Shown piece after piece: positions 33,094 to 41,842 of a stretch of DNA of 55,019 nucleotides. A model generated the notes under the pieces. It was not told where the DNA came from and did not search any database. It saw nothing but the letters and a program-made list of their open reading frames with translations. Numbering within the stretch: the stretch's first letter is position 1; the number at the start of each line of letters is the position of its first letter. A program made the position numbers and the translations under genes. Source of the stretch: JBELHO01 sp042091375 (lineage in GTDB: Bacteria > Pseudomonadota > Gammaproteobacteria > Enterobacterales > Alteromonadaceae); NCBI GenBank assembly GCA_042091375.1, contig JBELHO010000018.1, positions 1 to 55,019 on the forward strand, written 5' to 3'.

Positions 33094-34380
33094 TTAGCTC
33101 TTCGATAACTTTGTCATGCCTTGCATATAGGGCTGTAATACCGCAGGAACATCAATACTACCATCAGCTTGTTGATAATTTTCTAAAACCGCCACTAAGG
33201 TTCTGCCTACGGCTAATCCAGAGCCATTAAGGGTGTGCAGTAATTCAGGCTTATTGCTTTGCGCATCGCGATAACGGCCATGCATTCTTCTCGCTTGAAA
33301 ATCCCCCATATTTGAACAAGATGAAATCTCTCGATAGGTATTTTGAGCGGGTAACCACACTTCAATATCAAAGGTTTTAGTGGCGCTAAAACCAATATCA
33401 CCAGTACACAACACTACTGTGCGATAAGGTAAATCGAGTTTTTCCAATATTTTTTCGGCATGCGAAGTTAGTTGCTCTAGGGCGGAAAAAGAGTGTTCAG
33501 GTTTTACTAATTGCACCATTTCGACTTTATCAAATTGATGTTGACGAATTAAGCCGCGAATATCTCTGCCGTATGAGCCTGCTTCAGAGCGGAAACAAGG
33601 CGTGTGTGCACACATTTTGATGGGTAATTGACTTTCTTCTACGATCTCGTTGCGCACTAAATTAGTTAATGGCACTTCTGCAGTAGGTATCAATGAAAAT
33701 TGTTTATTGCCGAGATCTGTGTGAAAAAGATCTTCACCGAATTTTGGTAGTTGTCCTGTGCCGTACAAAGACTCTTGATTCACTAGGTAAGGTACATACA
33801 TTTCTTGATAACCGTGCTCATCGCAGTGCACATCTAACATAAATTGTGCAAGAGCGCGGTGCAATTTAGCGATCTGGCCGCGCATGACGGTAAAACGAGT
33901 GCCTGCCAGTTTAGCTCCACTTTCAAAATCTAGACCATTATCGATGCCCGCACCAAGATCTACGTGATCTTTAACGTCAAAGTCAAAAGTGCGTGGTGTG
34001 CCCCAACGTTTGATCTCAACATTATCATCTTCACTTTTGCCCATAGGCACTGAGTCATCAACAAGGTTAGGGATAGCAGAAACAATGGCATTAATTTTTG
34101 CTAATACGTCGCTTTGTTGTTGTTTAGATGACTCCAGCTCATTGCCTAACTGACTGACTTCAGCCAATAATGGGGCGATGTCTTCACCGCGGGCTTTAGC
34201 TTGGCCTATTGATTTAGAACGAGTATTTCGCTGACTTTGTAACTCTTGAGTCATTATTTGAATGGCTTTTCGCTGTTCTTCTAGGGACATTAATTCTCCC
34301 GTATCTAAACAATAGCCTCTTTTTGCTAATAATTTAGCGGTTTGTTCAATATCATTTCTAAATAGTTTTGGATCAAGCAT
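33094..34380 (-). CDS. serS: seryl-tRNA synthetase
   Basis: This 428-residue class II synthetase charges tRNA-Ser. The N-terminal helical arm (about 25-110) is followed by the catalytic core with motif 2 (TPCFRSEAGSYGRDIRGLIRQHQFDKVE) and motif 3 (LNGSGLAVGRTLVAVLENYQ). Length and order match E. coli SerS. It is last in the ftsK-lolA-rarA-crcB-serS series and is followed by a clear terminator. Confidence 0.97.
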   Translation of the reverse strand: MLDPKLFRNDIEQTAKLLAKRGYCLDTGELMSLEEQRKAIQIMTQELQSQRNTRSKSIGQAKARGEDIAPLLAEVSQLGNELESSKQQQSDVLAKINAIVSAIPNLVDDSVPMGKSEDDNVEIKRWGTPRTFDFDVKDHVDLGAGIDNGLDFESGAKLAGTRFTVMRGQIAKLHRALAQFMLDVHCDEHGYQEMYVPYLVNQESLYGTGQLPKFGEDLFHTDLGNKQFSLIPTAEVPLTNLVRNEIVEESQLPIKMCAHTPCFRSEAGSYGRDIRGLIRQHQFDKVEMVQLVKPEHSFSALEQLTSHAEKILEKLDLPYRTVVLCTGDIGFSATKTFDIEVWLPAQNTYREISSCSNMGDFQARRMHGRYRDAQSNKPELLHTLNGSGLAVGRTLVAVLENYQQADGSIDVPAVLQPYMQGMTKLSKS

Positions 34381-34412
34381 GATGATTATGTTCTATGTAA
34401 TGTTAAGTTAAA

Positions 34413-34814
34413 TTATTTATTTAAAAAGGCCACTAAATACATACCAATAGCTGCTGCAATAAGACACAGACTAACATTGAGTAATACGTTGAGTAGCGCT
34501 TTAATTACTTCACCTTGTTGCATTAATAACAATGTATCCAGTGAAAATGTTGAAAATGTGGTAAATGCGCCTAAAAAACCAATACCGATCAGCGTTCTGT
34601 AAATACTGACCTCTATTATACCTTGATCAATTAAACCGTATAAAGTGCCCATTAACAACGAGCCAGAAATATTAACCGCCAGCGTCGCAAAAGGGAATCC
34701 TTTTCCGAGCCAATCTAAAATTAATTGTGATAGATAAAAGCGAATACTTGCCCCAAAAGCCCCGCCAAGAGCAACAAGCGCATATAAGGCAAAGTGATTA
34801 ATGGAACTAGTCAT
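34413..34814 (-). CDS. crcB: fluoride channel CrcB (Fluc)
   Basis: This 133-residue protein has four hydrophobic segments and the family motifs GGAFGASIRF, NISGS (conserved Asn) and GFLGAFTTFSTF. Fluc proteins form dual-topology dimers that let fluoride out of the cell. The gene overlaps rarA by 8 bases and lies 32 bases before serS. There is no room for a fluoride riboswitch upstream, so it is probably expressed with its operon. Confidence 0.94.
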   Translation of the reverse strand: MTSSINHFALYALVALGGAFGASIRFYLSQLILDWLGKGFPFATLAVNISGSLLMGTLYGLIDQGIIEVSIYRTLIGIGFLGAFTTFSTFSLDTLLLMQQGEVIKALLNVLLNVSLCLIAAAIGMYLVAFLNK

Positions 34815-36222
34815 AACGTTGCACCGGACTATTTATGTTCAATTGCTGTAAATAAGCAAGCTTATCTTTTAATTGCTTTTCCATTCCTCGCTCAGTGGGT
34901 TGATAAAAACTACTAGCAGATAATTGTGGTGGAAAGTAGCTTTCTCCAGCGGCAAAAGCATTTTCTTCATGGTGAGCATAACGATAACCATCACCGTGGC
35001 CTAACTCTTTGCTTAACTCGCTGGTTGCGTTGCGCAAATGAAATGGCACTTGCAGTTCAGCGGTTTGTTTCGCTAAAGCCAAGGCGTTATTAAACGCTTG
35101 ATAAACAGCATTGCTTTTCGCAGCTAAGGACAAATAAATAACGGCTTGTGCTATGGCCCTCTCACCTTCACTAGGACCGACGCGATGATAAGTATCCCAA
35201 GCATTAATTGCCAACTGCATAGCTCTTGGATCGGCAGTACCTATATCTTCACTGGCTATTGCCAGTAAACGTCTAGCGACGTAAAGAGCATCACCACCAC
35301 CGACTAATATACGTGCATACCAATAGAGGGCGGCATTGGGATCAGAGCCCCGTACTGACTTGTGCAAGGCACTGATCAGATCGTAAAAACTGTCTCCCTG
35401 CTTGTCATATAAAGCTATTTTATCACCCGCTATTTGTTTGATTTGCTCGCAACTGATGATGTGTTTTGCCTCACCTTGTTGACTGTGTTGACTGTGTTGA
35501 CTGTGTTGACTGTGCTGATGGGTTAGTAAATCTATACAACTCTCTAATATATTTAATAACCTTCGAGCATCACCATCAGCAAGATGAATAAGTTGTTGTT
35601 GGCCGTTGTCGGCAAAACTAAATTGCAGGTTTCTTGTTGCTTTACAATGTGCTTGCGCTTTATCAATCACTTGCAGCAAATTTTCCGGTGTGAGTTTATT
35701 TAAGCTGTACACCCGTGCTCTCGATAAAATAGCTTGATTTAATTCAAATGCGGGGTTTTCAGTTGTTGCGCCAATAAAAACAATTGTGCCATTTTCAATA
35801 TGAGGTAAGAAAGCATCTTGTTGGCTTTTATTAAAACGGTGCACCTCATCAACAAATAACATTGTCCGTTGTTGATTTTGCCGAGCGCGGTGCTTGGCAT
35901 TATCGATAGCTTGACGAATATCTTTGATACCAGAGGTTACAGCCGAAACTCGTTCAATCACGGCATTGCTGTGTTTGGCTATTATTTCCGCTAAAGTTGT
36001 TTTACCTGTACCTGGAGGCCCCCATAGAATAATCGAATGACATTGACCCGCTACTATGGCTTGGTAAAGTGGCTTGCCCTTAGATAGTATATGTTCTTGG
36101 CCTATATAACCGTCGAGATGATCAGGCCTTAATTGTGCAGCAAGTGGGGCAAAATTATTATCTTCATTCAGCTTGTCAGCAGCAGCTAAATCTAAATCTA
36201 GTGAGCCATTAACGTTGGTCAT
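34807..36222 (-). CDS. rarA: replication-associated recombination protein RarA (MgsA)
   Basis: This 471-residue AAA+ ATPase acts at stalled replication forks. It has Walker A GPPGTGKT near residue 70, Walker B MLFVDEVHRFNKSQQD, and sensor ATTENP, followed by the family's C-terminal tetramer region. A histidine-serine-glutamine repeat (four 9-bp DNA units, 35479-35514) is inserted near residue 240 in a loop that is normally short. The ATG lies inside the lolA end, giving a 14-base overlap; the end overlaps crcB. Confidence 0.95.
   Translation of the reverse strand: MTNVNGSLDLDLAAADKLNEDNNFAPLAAQLRPDHLDGYIGQEHILSKGKPLYQAIVAGQCHSIILWGPPGTGKTTLAEIIAKHSNAVIERVSAVTSGIKDIRQAIDNAKHRARQNQQRTMLFVDEVHRFNKSQQDAFLPHIENGTIVFIGATTENPAFELNQAILSRARVYSLNKLTPENLLQVIDKAQAHCKATRNLQFSFADNGQQQLIHLADGDARRLLNILESCIDLLTHQHSQHSQHSQHSQQGEAKHIISCEQIKQIAGDKIALYDKQGDSFYDLISALHKSVRGSDPNAALYWYARILVGGGDALYVARRLLAIASEDIGTADPRAMQLAINAWDTYHRVGPSEGERAIAQAVIYLSLAAKSNAVYQAFNNALALAKQTAELQVPFHLRNATSELSKELGHGDGYRYAHHEENAFAAGESYFPPQLSASSFYQPTERGMEKQLKDKLAYLQQLNINSPVQRYD
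35479..35514. repeat. 9-bp tandem repeat inside rarA
   Basis: TTGACTGTG is repeated four times without change. On the coding strand it specifies His-Ser-Gln repeats. Changes in copy number would keep the reading frame, so it can vary in length without breaking RarA. Confidence 0.9.
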
Positions 36223-37248
36223 CTAAATAAACACCCTCTGGCAAGGTAAAATTAAATAAATCAATCGCTGGTGGCTTGGTATTATCGATATTGTCTAGTT
36301 CAATTAGGCTTAATTGGCCGGTTGCATCTAACAAAGAGAGTGACGTTAATGAATATTTTATCGCCTGTTTAACGCTGCGCTTTGCAAAGCTAACAGTTAA
36401 TGTCTTAATTCTGCTGTTGACATCATTGGCGTTTATGCTATAGGTTAATTCAGACAATTGATTAACAGAATAGTTGTCCCAAAGGGTTTGGTCATTACTA
36501 CTCAATAACAATATGGGTGTGTCGGCAATGGCTGCATCTAAAGTATAAACACTGGCTTGTTCAATAAAAGGATCGTACAACCATAATACTTTGCCATCAG
36601 ATACAATTAAGGTTTCATCAGGTGTTAGAATATGCCAACGCACTAGGTTAGGCTTACTGACCATCAACCTACCACTGTCTTGTTGAATAACACTGCCCTC
36701 CTCATCAACGACTTTTTGTATAAAGTCAGCCGAAAAGAAAGCCATAGTATTTAACAAAGCTTTTAATTTTTGTTTACTGGAATGGTTATCAGATTGCTGT
36801 TCTGCAGAGTTATCACTATGGTGTTCAGCAGACACTTTATTGCGGTTTGCTGCAATTGTTGCAGAGTTATCACTATGGTGTTCAGCAGACACTTTATTGC
36901 GGTTTGCTGCAATTNNNNNNNNNNNNNNNNNNNNNNNNNNNNNNNNNNNNNNNNNNNNNNNNNNNNNNNNNNNNNNNNNNNNNNNNNNNNNNNNNNNNNN
37001 NNNNNNNNNNNNNNTGCAGAGTTATCACTATGGTGTTCAGCAGACACTTTATTGCGGTTTGCTGCAATTGTTGCTGAGTCGTCTTGGCTTTTTGGCGGTT
37101 TAGCCGTTTTGTTGATATTATCGAGCTGGTGTTGACTGTCTTGCTGCTGGTTGACACTTTCACTGATAACAATCGATGTGTGTTGGGCAAACGCTGTGTT
37201 AACCAAGCATAAGCAAAGTAGAAAAATTACATAGGTACGAGTAAACAA
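36209..37248 (-). CDS. lolA: outer-membrane lipoprotein carrier LolA with internal repeats (gap inside)
   Basis: The start (37248) encodes a signal peptide (about 1-21, ending AFA). The end (36209 to about 36780) encodes the LolA fold: MAFFSADFIQKV, SGRLMVSKPNLVRWH, VLWLYDPFIEQASVY. LolA carries lipoproteins across the periplasm from LolCDE to LolB. Between the signal peptide and the LolA domain lie at least three copies of a 19-residue repeat, NSATIAANRNKVSAEHHSD, broken by a 100-N gap. The two halves appear in different frames only because the gap length is nominal: a real gap of 2+57k bases restores one frame. rarA overlaps its 3' end by 14 bases; ftsK ends 5 bases upstream. Confidence 0.85.
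36803..37071. repeat. 57-bp minisatellite in lolA spanning the assembly gap
   Basis: Units begin at 36803, 36860 and 37015, with a period of 57 bases (19 codons) and near-perfect identity. The 100-N gap (36915-37014) starts 2 bases before the end of the second unit. The assembly probably broke because more identical copies lie inside. The copy number is unknown but at least three. Confidence 0.92.
36915..37014. other. assembly gap (100 N) inside the lolA repeat
   Basis: Exactly 100 N sit inside the 57-bp repeat. The number is a placeholder, because frame and repeat phase both require a true length of 2 plus a multiple of 57. Confidence 0.95.
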
Positions 37249-37253
37249 ATTAG

Positions 37254-39776
37254 TTAATCCTTGATAGGTGGTGGTGCTAATACTTCTCTAGCGCCATTGT
37301 TACCGGGTGAACTGACCACCCCTTGCATTTCCATCTGTTCAACTATACGGGCAGAGCGGTTATAGCCAATGCGAAATTTGCGTTGAATACTGGAAATAGA
37401 TACCCTTCTCGCTTCAGTAATGAAAGCTAATGCTTCGTCGTATAATGGGTCTATGTCAGATCCAGACTCATCTACTTGTTCTCCGGGCAGTAACACCGGT
37501 TGTTCGGCATCACCTGAGGTGATTTCATCTATATAGTTGGGCTCACCGCGTAACTTCCAGTCTTTAACCACAGCATGCACTTCATGATCGTCAACAAAGG
37601 CACCGTGTACACGAGTTGGCACACCTGAGCCAGGCGGTAAATAGAACATATCCCCCCAACCCAATAACTGCTCAGCGCCTTGTTGATCTAGAATTGTTCG
37701 AGAATCTATTCTAGATGAAACTTGCAAAGCCATTCTGGTGGGAATATTGGCTTTGATTAAACCGGTAATAACATCTACTGATGGCCGCTGTGTCGCCAAG
37801 ATCAAGTGAATGCCAGCTGCACGGGCTTTTTGAGCTATGCGGGCAATTAATTCTTCGACTTTCTTGCCTACTACAACCATCATGTCGGCAAATTCATCAA
37901 CGATAACAACAATGCTTGGCAGTTTTTCCAATTGCGGCGGGGTTTGATCAAAAGCGTCACTGGCTTGCCAAGTTGGATCGATAATAGGGGTACCATCGGC
38001 TGTGGCTTGTGCTATTTTAGCATTGTAACCTTTGAGGTTTCTGACCCCGAGCGCAGACATGATGGTATAGCGACGCTCCATCTCTCCCACACACCAACGC
38101 AGCGCATTTGCCGCATCTTTCATATCAATAACCACTTCAGAGAGTAAATGCGGTATGCCTTCGTAAACCGACAACTCGAGCATCTTTGGATCGATCATGA
38201 TCAAGCGCACATCATCAGGTGTTGATTTGTATAATAGACTTAAAATCATGGTATTGACGGCTACAGACTTACCCGAACCGGTTGTACCTGCAACCAGTAA
38301 ATGTGGCATTTTTGCCAAGTCAACCACGACCGGTTCACCTGCGATATCAAAACCTATTGCCATGGTAAGCGGAGATTGCGATTCAGTGAAGGCTTTGCTA
38401 CATATCACATCACGCAATGGCACTATTTCGCGGTGTTTATTCGGTAATTCAAGACCAATAACCGATTTTCCGGGGATCACTTCAACCACACGCACGCTTT
38501 TTGCTGCCAAAGAACGCGCTAGATCTTTAGATAAACCGGTTATTTTACTGACTTTAACTCCAGGCGCTAAATCGAGTTCAAAGCGAGTGATCACTGGTCC
38601 AGGAAAAACTGATACAACTTGTGCAGTGACTCCAAACTCTTTGAGTTTTACTTCAACTAAGCGACTGACTTTATCGAGATCTTCTTGTTGAATGGGGTTC
38701 TCGGCTTTGTCGGGGCGATCTAACAAGTCCAACGAGGGCATGCCCTCATAAGTGGTCGGCGATGATGGGTGATTTGCTACATCAGGCGTGGTATTTTCTT
38801 CAACTAAGATAGGTTCAACATCTTCAAACGCGGCATTAATTTCGTCATGACTGACATGTTGCTGAACATTAATAGCTAAAGGTTCACCCATCAAATCATC
38901 AATAGTTACAAAATGGTCAACTTCTGATTGAAAGCTAATATCGTCTTTACTATCAGTAAATACTTCCTCTTCGGCAACAGGTTCGATAGCTGAGAAAGCA
39001 TTGTGTAAATCATCTTGCTCTAAGGGTTCAGCGGGTTGTTGTTGACTGTTCATCTCATGACTAGACTGGAGGTCGTGGTCACACACCGCTAATTGCTCAA
39101 TTTGCTGATCGGTCACACTATTGTTTTGCTTTGCTGTGTCGTTACGCTGACTAAACTTACTAGATAGTTGTTTAGGCAGTTGTAGTGCATACTGAAATAA
39201 CATAATGGTGTAGCGACCAACTTCATCAATAAAAGTTAACCAAGAAAACCCTGTCAATAGAACAATCCCGGTTAAACAGAAGGCAACAAACAATAAGGAA
39301 CTACCAACAAATGAAAAATATGGAATAAAACTATTGCTCAATACATCACCTAATATTCCTCCCGCTGAAAAATAAAAGATATCATCAAAATTCATGCTTG
39401 CGATGGCAGTAATACCGGTAAAAAATAAGATAAATCCAATAAATCTCAGACCTAAAGTAAGGTAATCTAGTTGAATTAAACGATGGTACTGTTGAAATAA
39501 CAACCAGCCAGTAATAGCAATAATAAAAGGTAAGCTATAGGACACCAAGCCAAATAAATTAAGTAACAGATCAGAAAAATAGGCACCAACTGCGCCACCT
39601 AAGTTGCGGATCGGTGTTTGGTACCCGGTTTGCGACCAACCCGGATCGGCGGGATCAAAACTAAACAAGGCCATCATAATAAACATAGCCGCTACAGAAA
39701 ACACTACTAGCCCAGCCTCTAGTAGACGCTGCACCCCATTTAACTTTCTTGAATTATCCGACAATACTTTATCCAT
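37254..39776 (-). CDS. ftsK: DNA translocase FtsK
   Basis: From the ATG at 39776 the protein has 840 residues. Four membrane segments lie in the first 190 residues, an acidic linker runs to about 360, and the motor follows with Walker A AGTTGSGKSVAVN, Walker B IVVIVDEFADMM and LILATQRPSVDVITG. The C-terminal gamma winged helix (EARRVSISSIQRKFRIGYNRSARI) reads KOPS sequences. FtsK links division to chromosome segregation and XerCD at dif. The linker is much shorter than in E. coli (1329 residues), as in many relatives. A GTG 9 bases upstream is a less likely start. Confidence 0.97.
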   Translation of the reverse strand: MDKVLSDNSRKLNGVQRLLEAGLVVFSVAAMFIMMALFSFDPADPGWSQTGYQTPIRNLGGAVGAYFSDLLLNLFGLVSYSLPFIIAITGWLLFQQYHRLIQLDYLTLGLRFIGFILFFTGITAIASMNFDDIFYFSAGGILGDVLSNSFIPYFSFVGSSLLFVAFCLTGIVLLTGFSWLTFIDEVGRYTIMLFQYALQLPKQLSSKFSQRNDTAKQNNSVTDQQIEQLAVCDHDLQSSHEMNSQQQPAEPLEQDDLHNAFSAIEPVAEEEVFTDSKDDISFQSEVDHFVTIDDLMGEPLAINVQQHVSHDEINAAFEDVEPILVEENTTPDVANHPSSPTTYEGMPSLDLLDRPDKAENPIQQEDLDKVSRLVEVKLKEFGVTAQVVSVFPGPVITRFELDLAPGVKVSKITGLSKDLARSLAAKSVRVVEVIPGKSVIGLELPNKHREIVPLRDVICSKAFTESQSPLTMAIGFDIAGEPVVVDLAKMPHLLVAGTTGSGKSVAVNTMILSLLYKSTPDDVRLIMIDPKMLELSVYEGIPHLLSEVVIDMKDAANALRWCVGEMERRYTIMSALGVRNLKGYNAKIAQATADGTPIIDPTWQASDAFDQTPPQLEKLPSIVVIVDEFADMMVVVGKKVEELIARIAQKARAAGIHLILATQRPSVDVITGLIKANIPTRMALQVSSRIDSRTILDQQGAEQLLGWGDMFYLPPGSGVPTRVHGAFVDDHEVHAVVKDWKLRGEPNYIDEITSGDAEQPVLLPGEQVDESGSDIDPLYDEALAFITEARRVSISSIQRKFRIGYNRSARIVEQMEMQGVVSSPGNNGAREVLAPPPIKD

Positions 39777-39860
39777 AAAAATCACTGATCAGTGTATAAA
39801 ATAGCAAATTACCACGGTTAATTAAATGCTTTAATCATCAACTCTATTGATATAAATAGA

Positions 39861-40340
39861 TTAACGCCTAATTGGTAAAATATTTGACGATTTTACTTCT
39901 TCCATAACCACATAAGTGCGACTTTCACTAACAGCGGGTAATTTTAATAAAGTATCGCCTAATAATTCACGGTAAGCTGCCATGTCAGACACTCGGGTTT
40001 TTAATAAAAAATCGAAGTCACCCGAAACCAGATGACATTCTTGTATCACATCAACATTTTGTACTGCTTTAGAAAAATCGTTAAATACATCTGGACTGGT
40101 TTTAGTTAATGTTATTTCAACAATCACCAATAATGCTGATTCAAGCTTATCAGGATTGAGCATGGCTTTGTAGCCAAGTATATAATTATCAGTTTCCAAA
40201 CGCTTAACCCTCTCTAAACATGGCGTTGGGCTGAGCCCTACCCTTTTAGATAATTCGACATTTGACAACCTACCATTGTTCTGAAGTTCAATTAAAATAT
40301 TGCGATCGATGCGATCGAGTTTTTTATTATCAGCAACCAT
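39861..40340 (-). CDS. lrp: leucine-responsive regulator Lrp
   Basis: This 159-residue protein has the Lrp layout: an N-terminal helix-turn-helix (about 10-60, DRNILIELQNNGRLSNVELSKRVGLSPTPCLERV) and a C-terminal RAM ligand domain with SGDFDFLLKTRV. It matches Lrp closely enough to be the global regulator rather than a generic AsnC-like protein, and it is next to ftsK as in E. coli. It is divergent from ald, with 134 bases between the starts, which is a likely target of its own binding. Confidence 0.93.
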   Translation of the reverse strand: MVADNKKLDRIDRNILIELQNNGRLSNVELSKRVGLSPTPCLERVKRLETDNYILGYKAMLNPDKLESALLVIVEITLTKTSPDVFNDFSKAVQNVDVIQECHLVSGDFDFLLKTRVSDMAAYRELLGDTLLKLPAVSESRTYVVMEEVKSSNILPIRR

Positions 40341-40474
40341 GATTTATTTAATCCTGTAAAAATAACTTTAAATAATATTATATATCGACAATAAATATAA
40401 TTCGATAGGTTAATCTGTAAGTTAGCAACTATACTAGCATCATATTTCACACGAAACATTAAAGAGAGTAACTA

Positions 40475-41602
40475 ATGATCATTGGTGTACCCAAAGAAAT
40501 TAAAAACCATGAATATCGCATAGGCCTAACACCTGCTGGTGCTAAGGAATTAATCGTCAATGGCCACGAAGTGATCGTTGAAAATGACGGCGGTGCTTCT
40601 ATCGGTTTTGATAACCAACAATATCTCAATGCCGGCGCGAAGATCATTGACTCAGCAGCTGAAATTTTTGCTCGTGCTGATATGATCATCAAAGTAAAAG
40701 AGCCACAACCTAACGAATGTAAAATGTTACGCCCTGGGCAAGTGCTATTTACTTATTTACATTTAGCACCTGATCCTCAGCAAACAGAATTACTGATCGC
40801 TTCTGGCGCAACCTGTATAGCTTACGAAACAGTTACATCAGCAAGTGGTGGTTTACCTTTATTGGCGCCGATGTCAGAAGTGGCTGGTCGCATGTCGATC
40901 CAAGCCGGTGCTCATGCATTAGAAAAAGCACAAGGTGGACTAGGGGCGCTTCTCGGTGGTGTTCCCGGAGTTGCCCCTGCTAAAGTGTTAGTGATAGGTG
41001 GTGGTGTGGTTGGTACCCAAGCAGCGCGCATGGCTGTGGGCATGGGAGCTGACGTAACTATCTTAGACAGATCGCTGCCGCGTTTACGTCAATTAGATGC
41101 TGAATTTGATGGCCGTTTAAAAACTGTCTATTCAACAGCTGACGCTATGGACACCTTAATAGTTGAAGCAGATTTAGTGATTGGTGCGGTACTTATTCCC
41201 GGTGCAGCAGCACCAAAACTTGTCACAGCTGAGCACATAAAGATGATGAAAAAAGGCTCTGTCGTGGTTGATGTGGCTATTGATCAAGGCGGTTGTTTTG
41301 AAACCTCAAAAGCGACTACCCACCAAAAGCCAACTTACGTCGTTGATGATGTTGTTCACTATTGTGTTGCTAACATGCCTGGTGGTGTAGCGCGTACATC
41401 GACTATGGCTTTGACTAATGCTACCATGCCATTCACCTTAACCCTTGCAAACAAAGGGGCAAAACAAGCACTTTTAGATGACCAACACTTAATGGCGGGT
41501 CTAAATGTGTTAGGCGGTCGCATCACCAATAAACCTGTAGCAGATGTGTTGAATTATGATTACTTGCCTGCTGAGCAAGCATTGGCAACTTTGCGCAGTT
41601 AA
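40475..41602 (+). CDS. ald: alanine dehydrogenase
   Basis: This 375-residue enzyme reversibly deaminates L-alanine to pyruvate with NAD+. It has MIIGVPKEIKNHEYRIGLTP at the start, the KVKEPQ lysine near 74, LFTYLHLA with the active His, and the NAD fold VLVIGGGVVGTQAARMA. The length equals the family norm. An AGAGAG ribosome site lies close to the ATG. It is divergent from lrp, and Lrp with alanine as effector is the probable regulator. Confidence 0.96.
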   Translation: MIIGVPKEIKNHEYRIGLTPAGAKELIVNGHEVIVENDGGASIGFDNQQYLNAGAKIIDSAAEIFARADMIIKVKEPQPNECKMLRPGQVLFTYLHLAPDPQQTELLIASGATCIAYETVTSASGGLPLLAPMSEVAGRMSIQAGAHALEKAQGGLGALLGGVPGVAPAKVLVIGGGVVGTQAARMAVGMGADVTILDRSLPRLRQLDAEFDGRLKTVYSTADAMDTLIVEADLVIGAVLIPGAAAPKLVTAEHIKMMKKGSVVVDVAIDQGGCFETSKATTHQKPTYVVDDVVHYCVANMPGGVARTSTMALTNATMPFTLTLANKGAKQALLDDQHLMAGLNVLGGRITNKPVADVLNYDYLPAEQALATLRS

Positions 41603-41619
41603 CTTTAAGTCTGTTACTT

Positions 41620-41657
41620 TTATTAACGCCGATAAAATACACTTTCGGCGTTAATAA
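41620..41657 (+). terminator. 13-bp stem-loop after ald
   Basis: TTATTAACGCCGA (41620-41632) and TCGGCGTTAATAA (41645-41657) pair perfectly around a 12-base loop. It starts 18 bases after the ald stop codon. The following bases are pyrimidine-rich but not a T run. Confidence 0.6.
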
Positions 41658-41842
41658 CCTCTTCTATTAAACACATTGTTATAATATTAAACTAAATAAT
41701 AAAAAATCTTAGTTGAGTTTTTATGGCGAGTGCAAACAATTAATTCCAAACTTATTTAATTAAATGTGCTTTGTATTCTTGATTAATTAATTTAGTATCC
41801 CAATCATTACACTATCAAAAATTTCATTTATTGGAGTAATTC

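Noticed and set aside
34413..34814. Fluoride riboswitch controlling crcB
   Set aside because: crcB overlaps the rarA coding end, leaving no leader, and no conserved riboswitch fold is visible.
36209..37248. lolA as a frameshifted pseudogene
   Set aside because: The frame change occurs only across the 100-N placeholder; repeat phase predicts a gap length that restores the frame.
38197..38691. 164-codon open frame opposite ftsK
   Set aside because: It lies wholly inside the strongly conserved FtsK motor on the other strand and resembles no protein I recognise.
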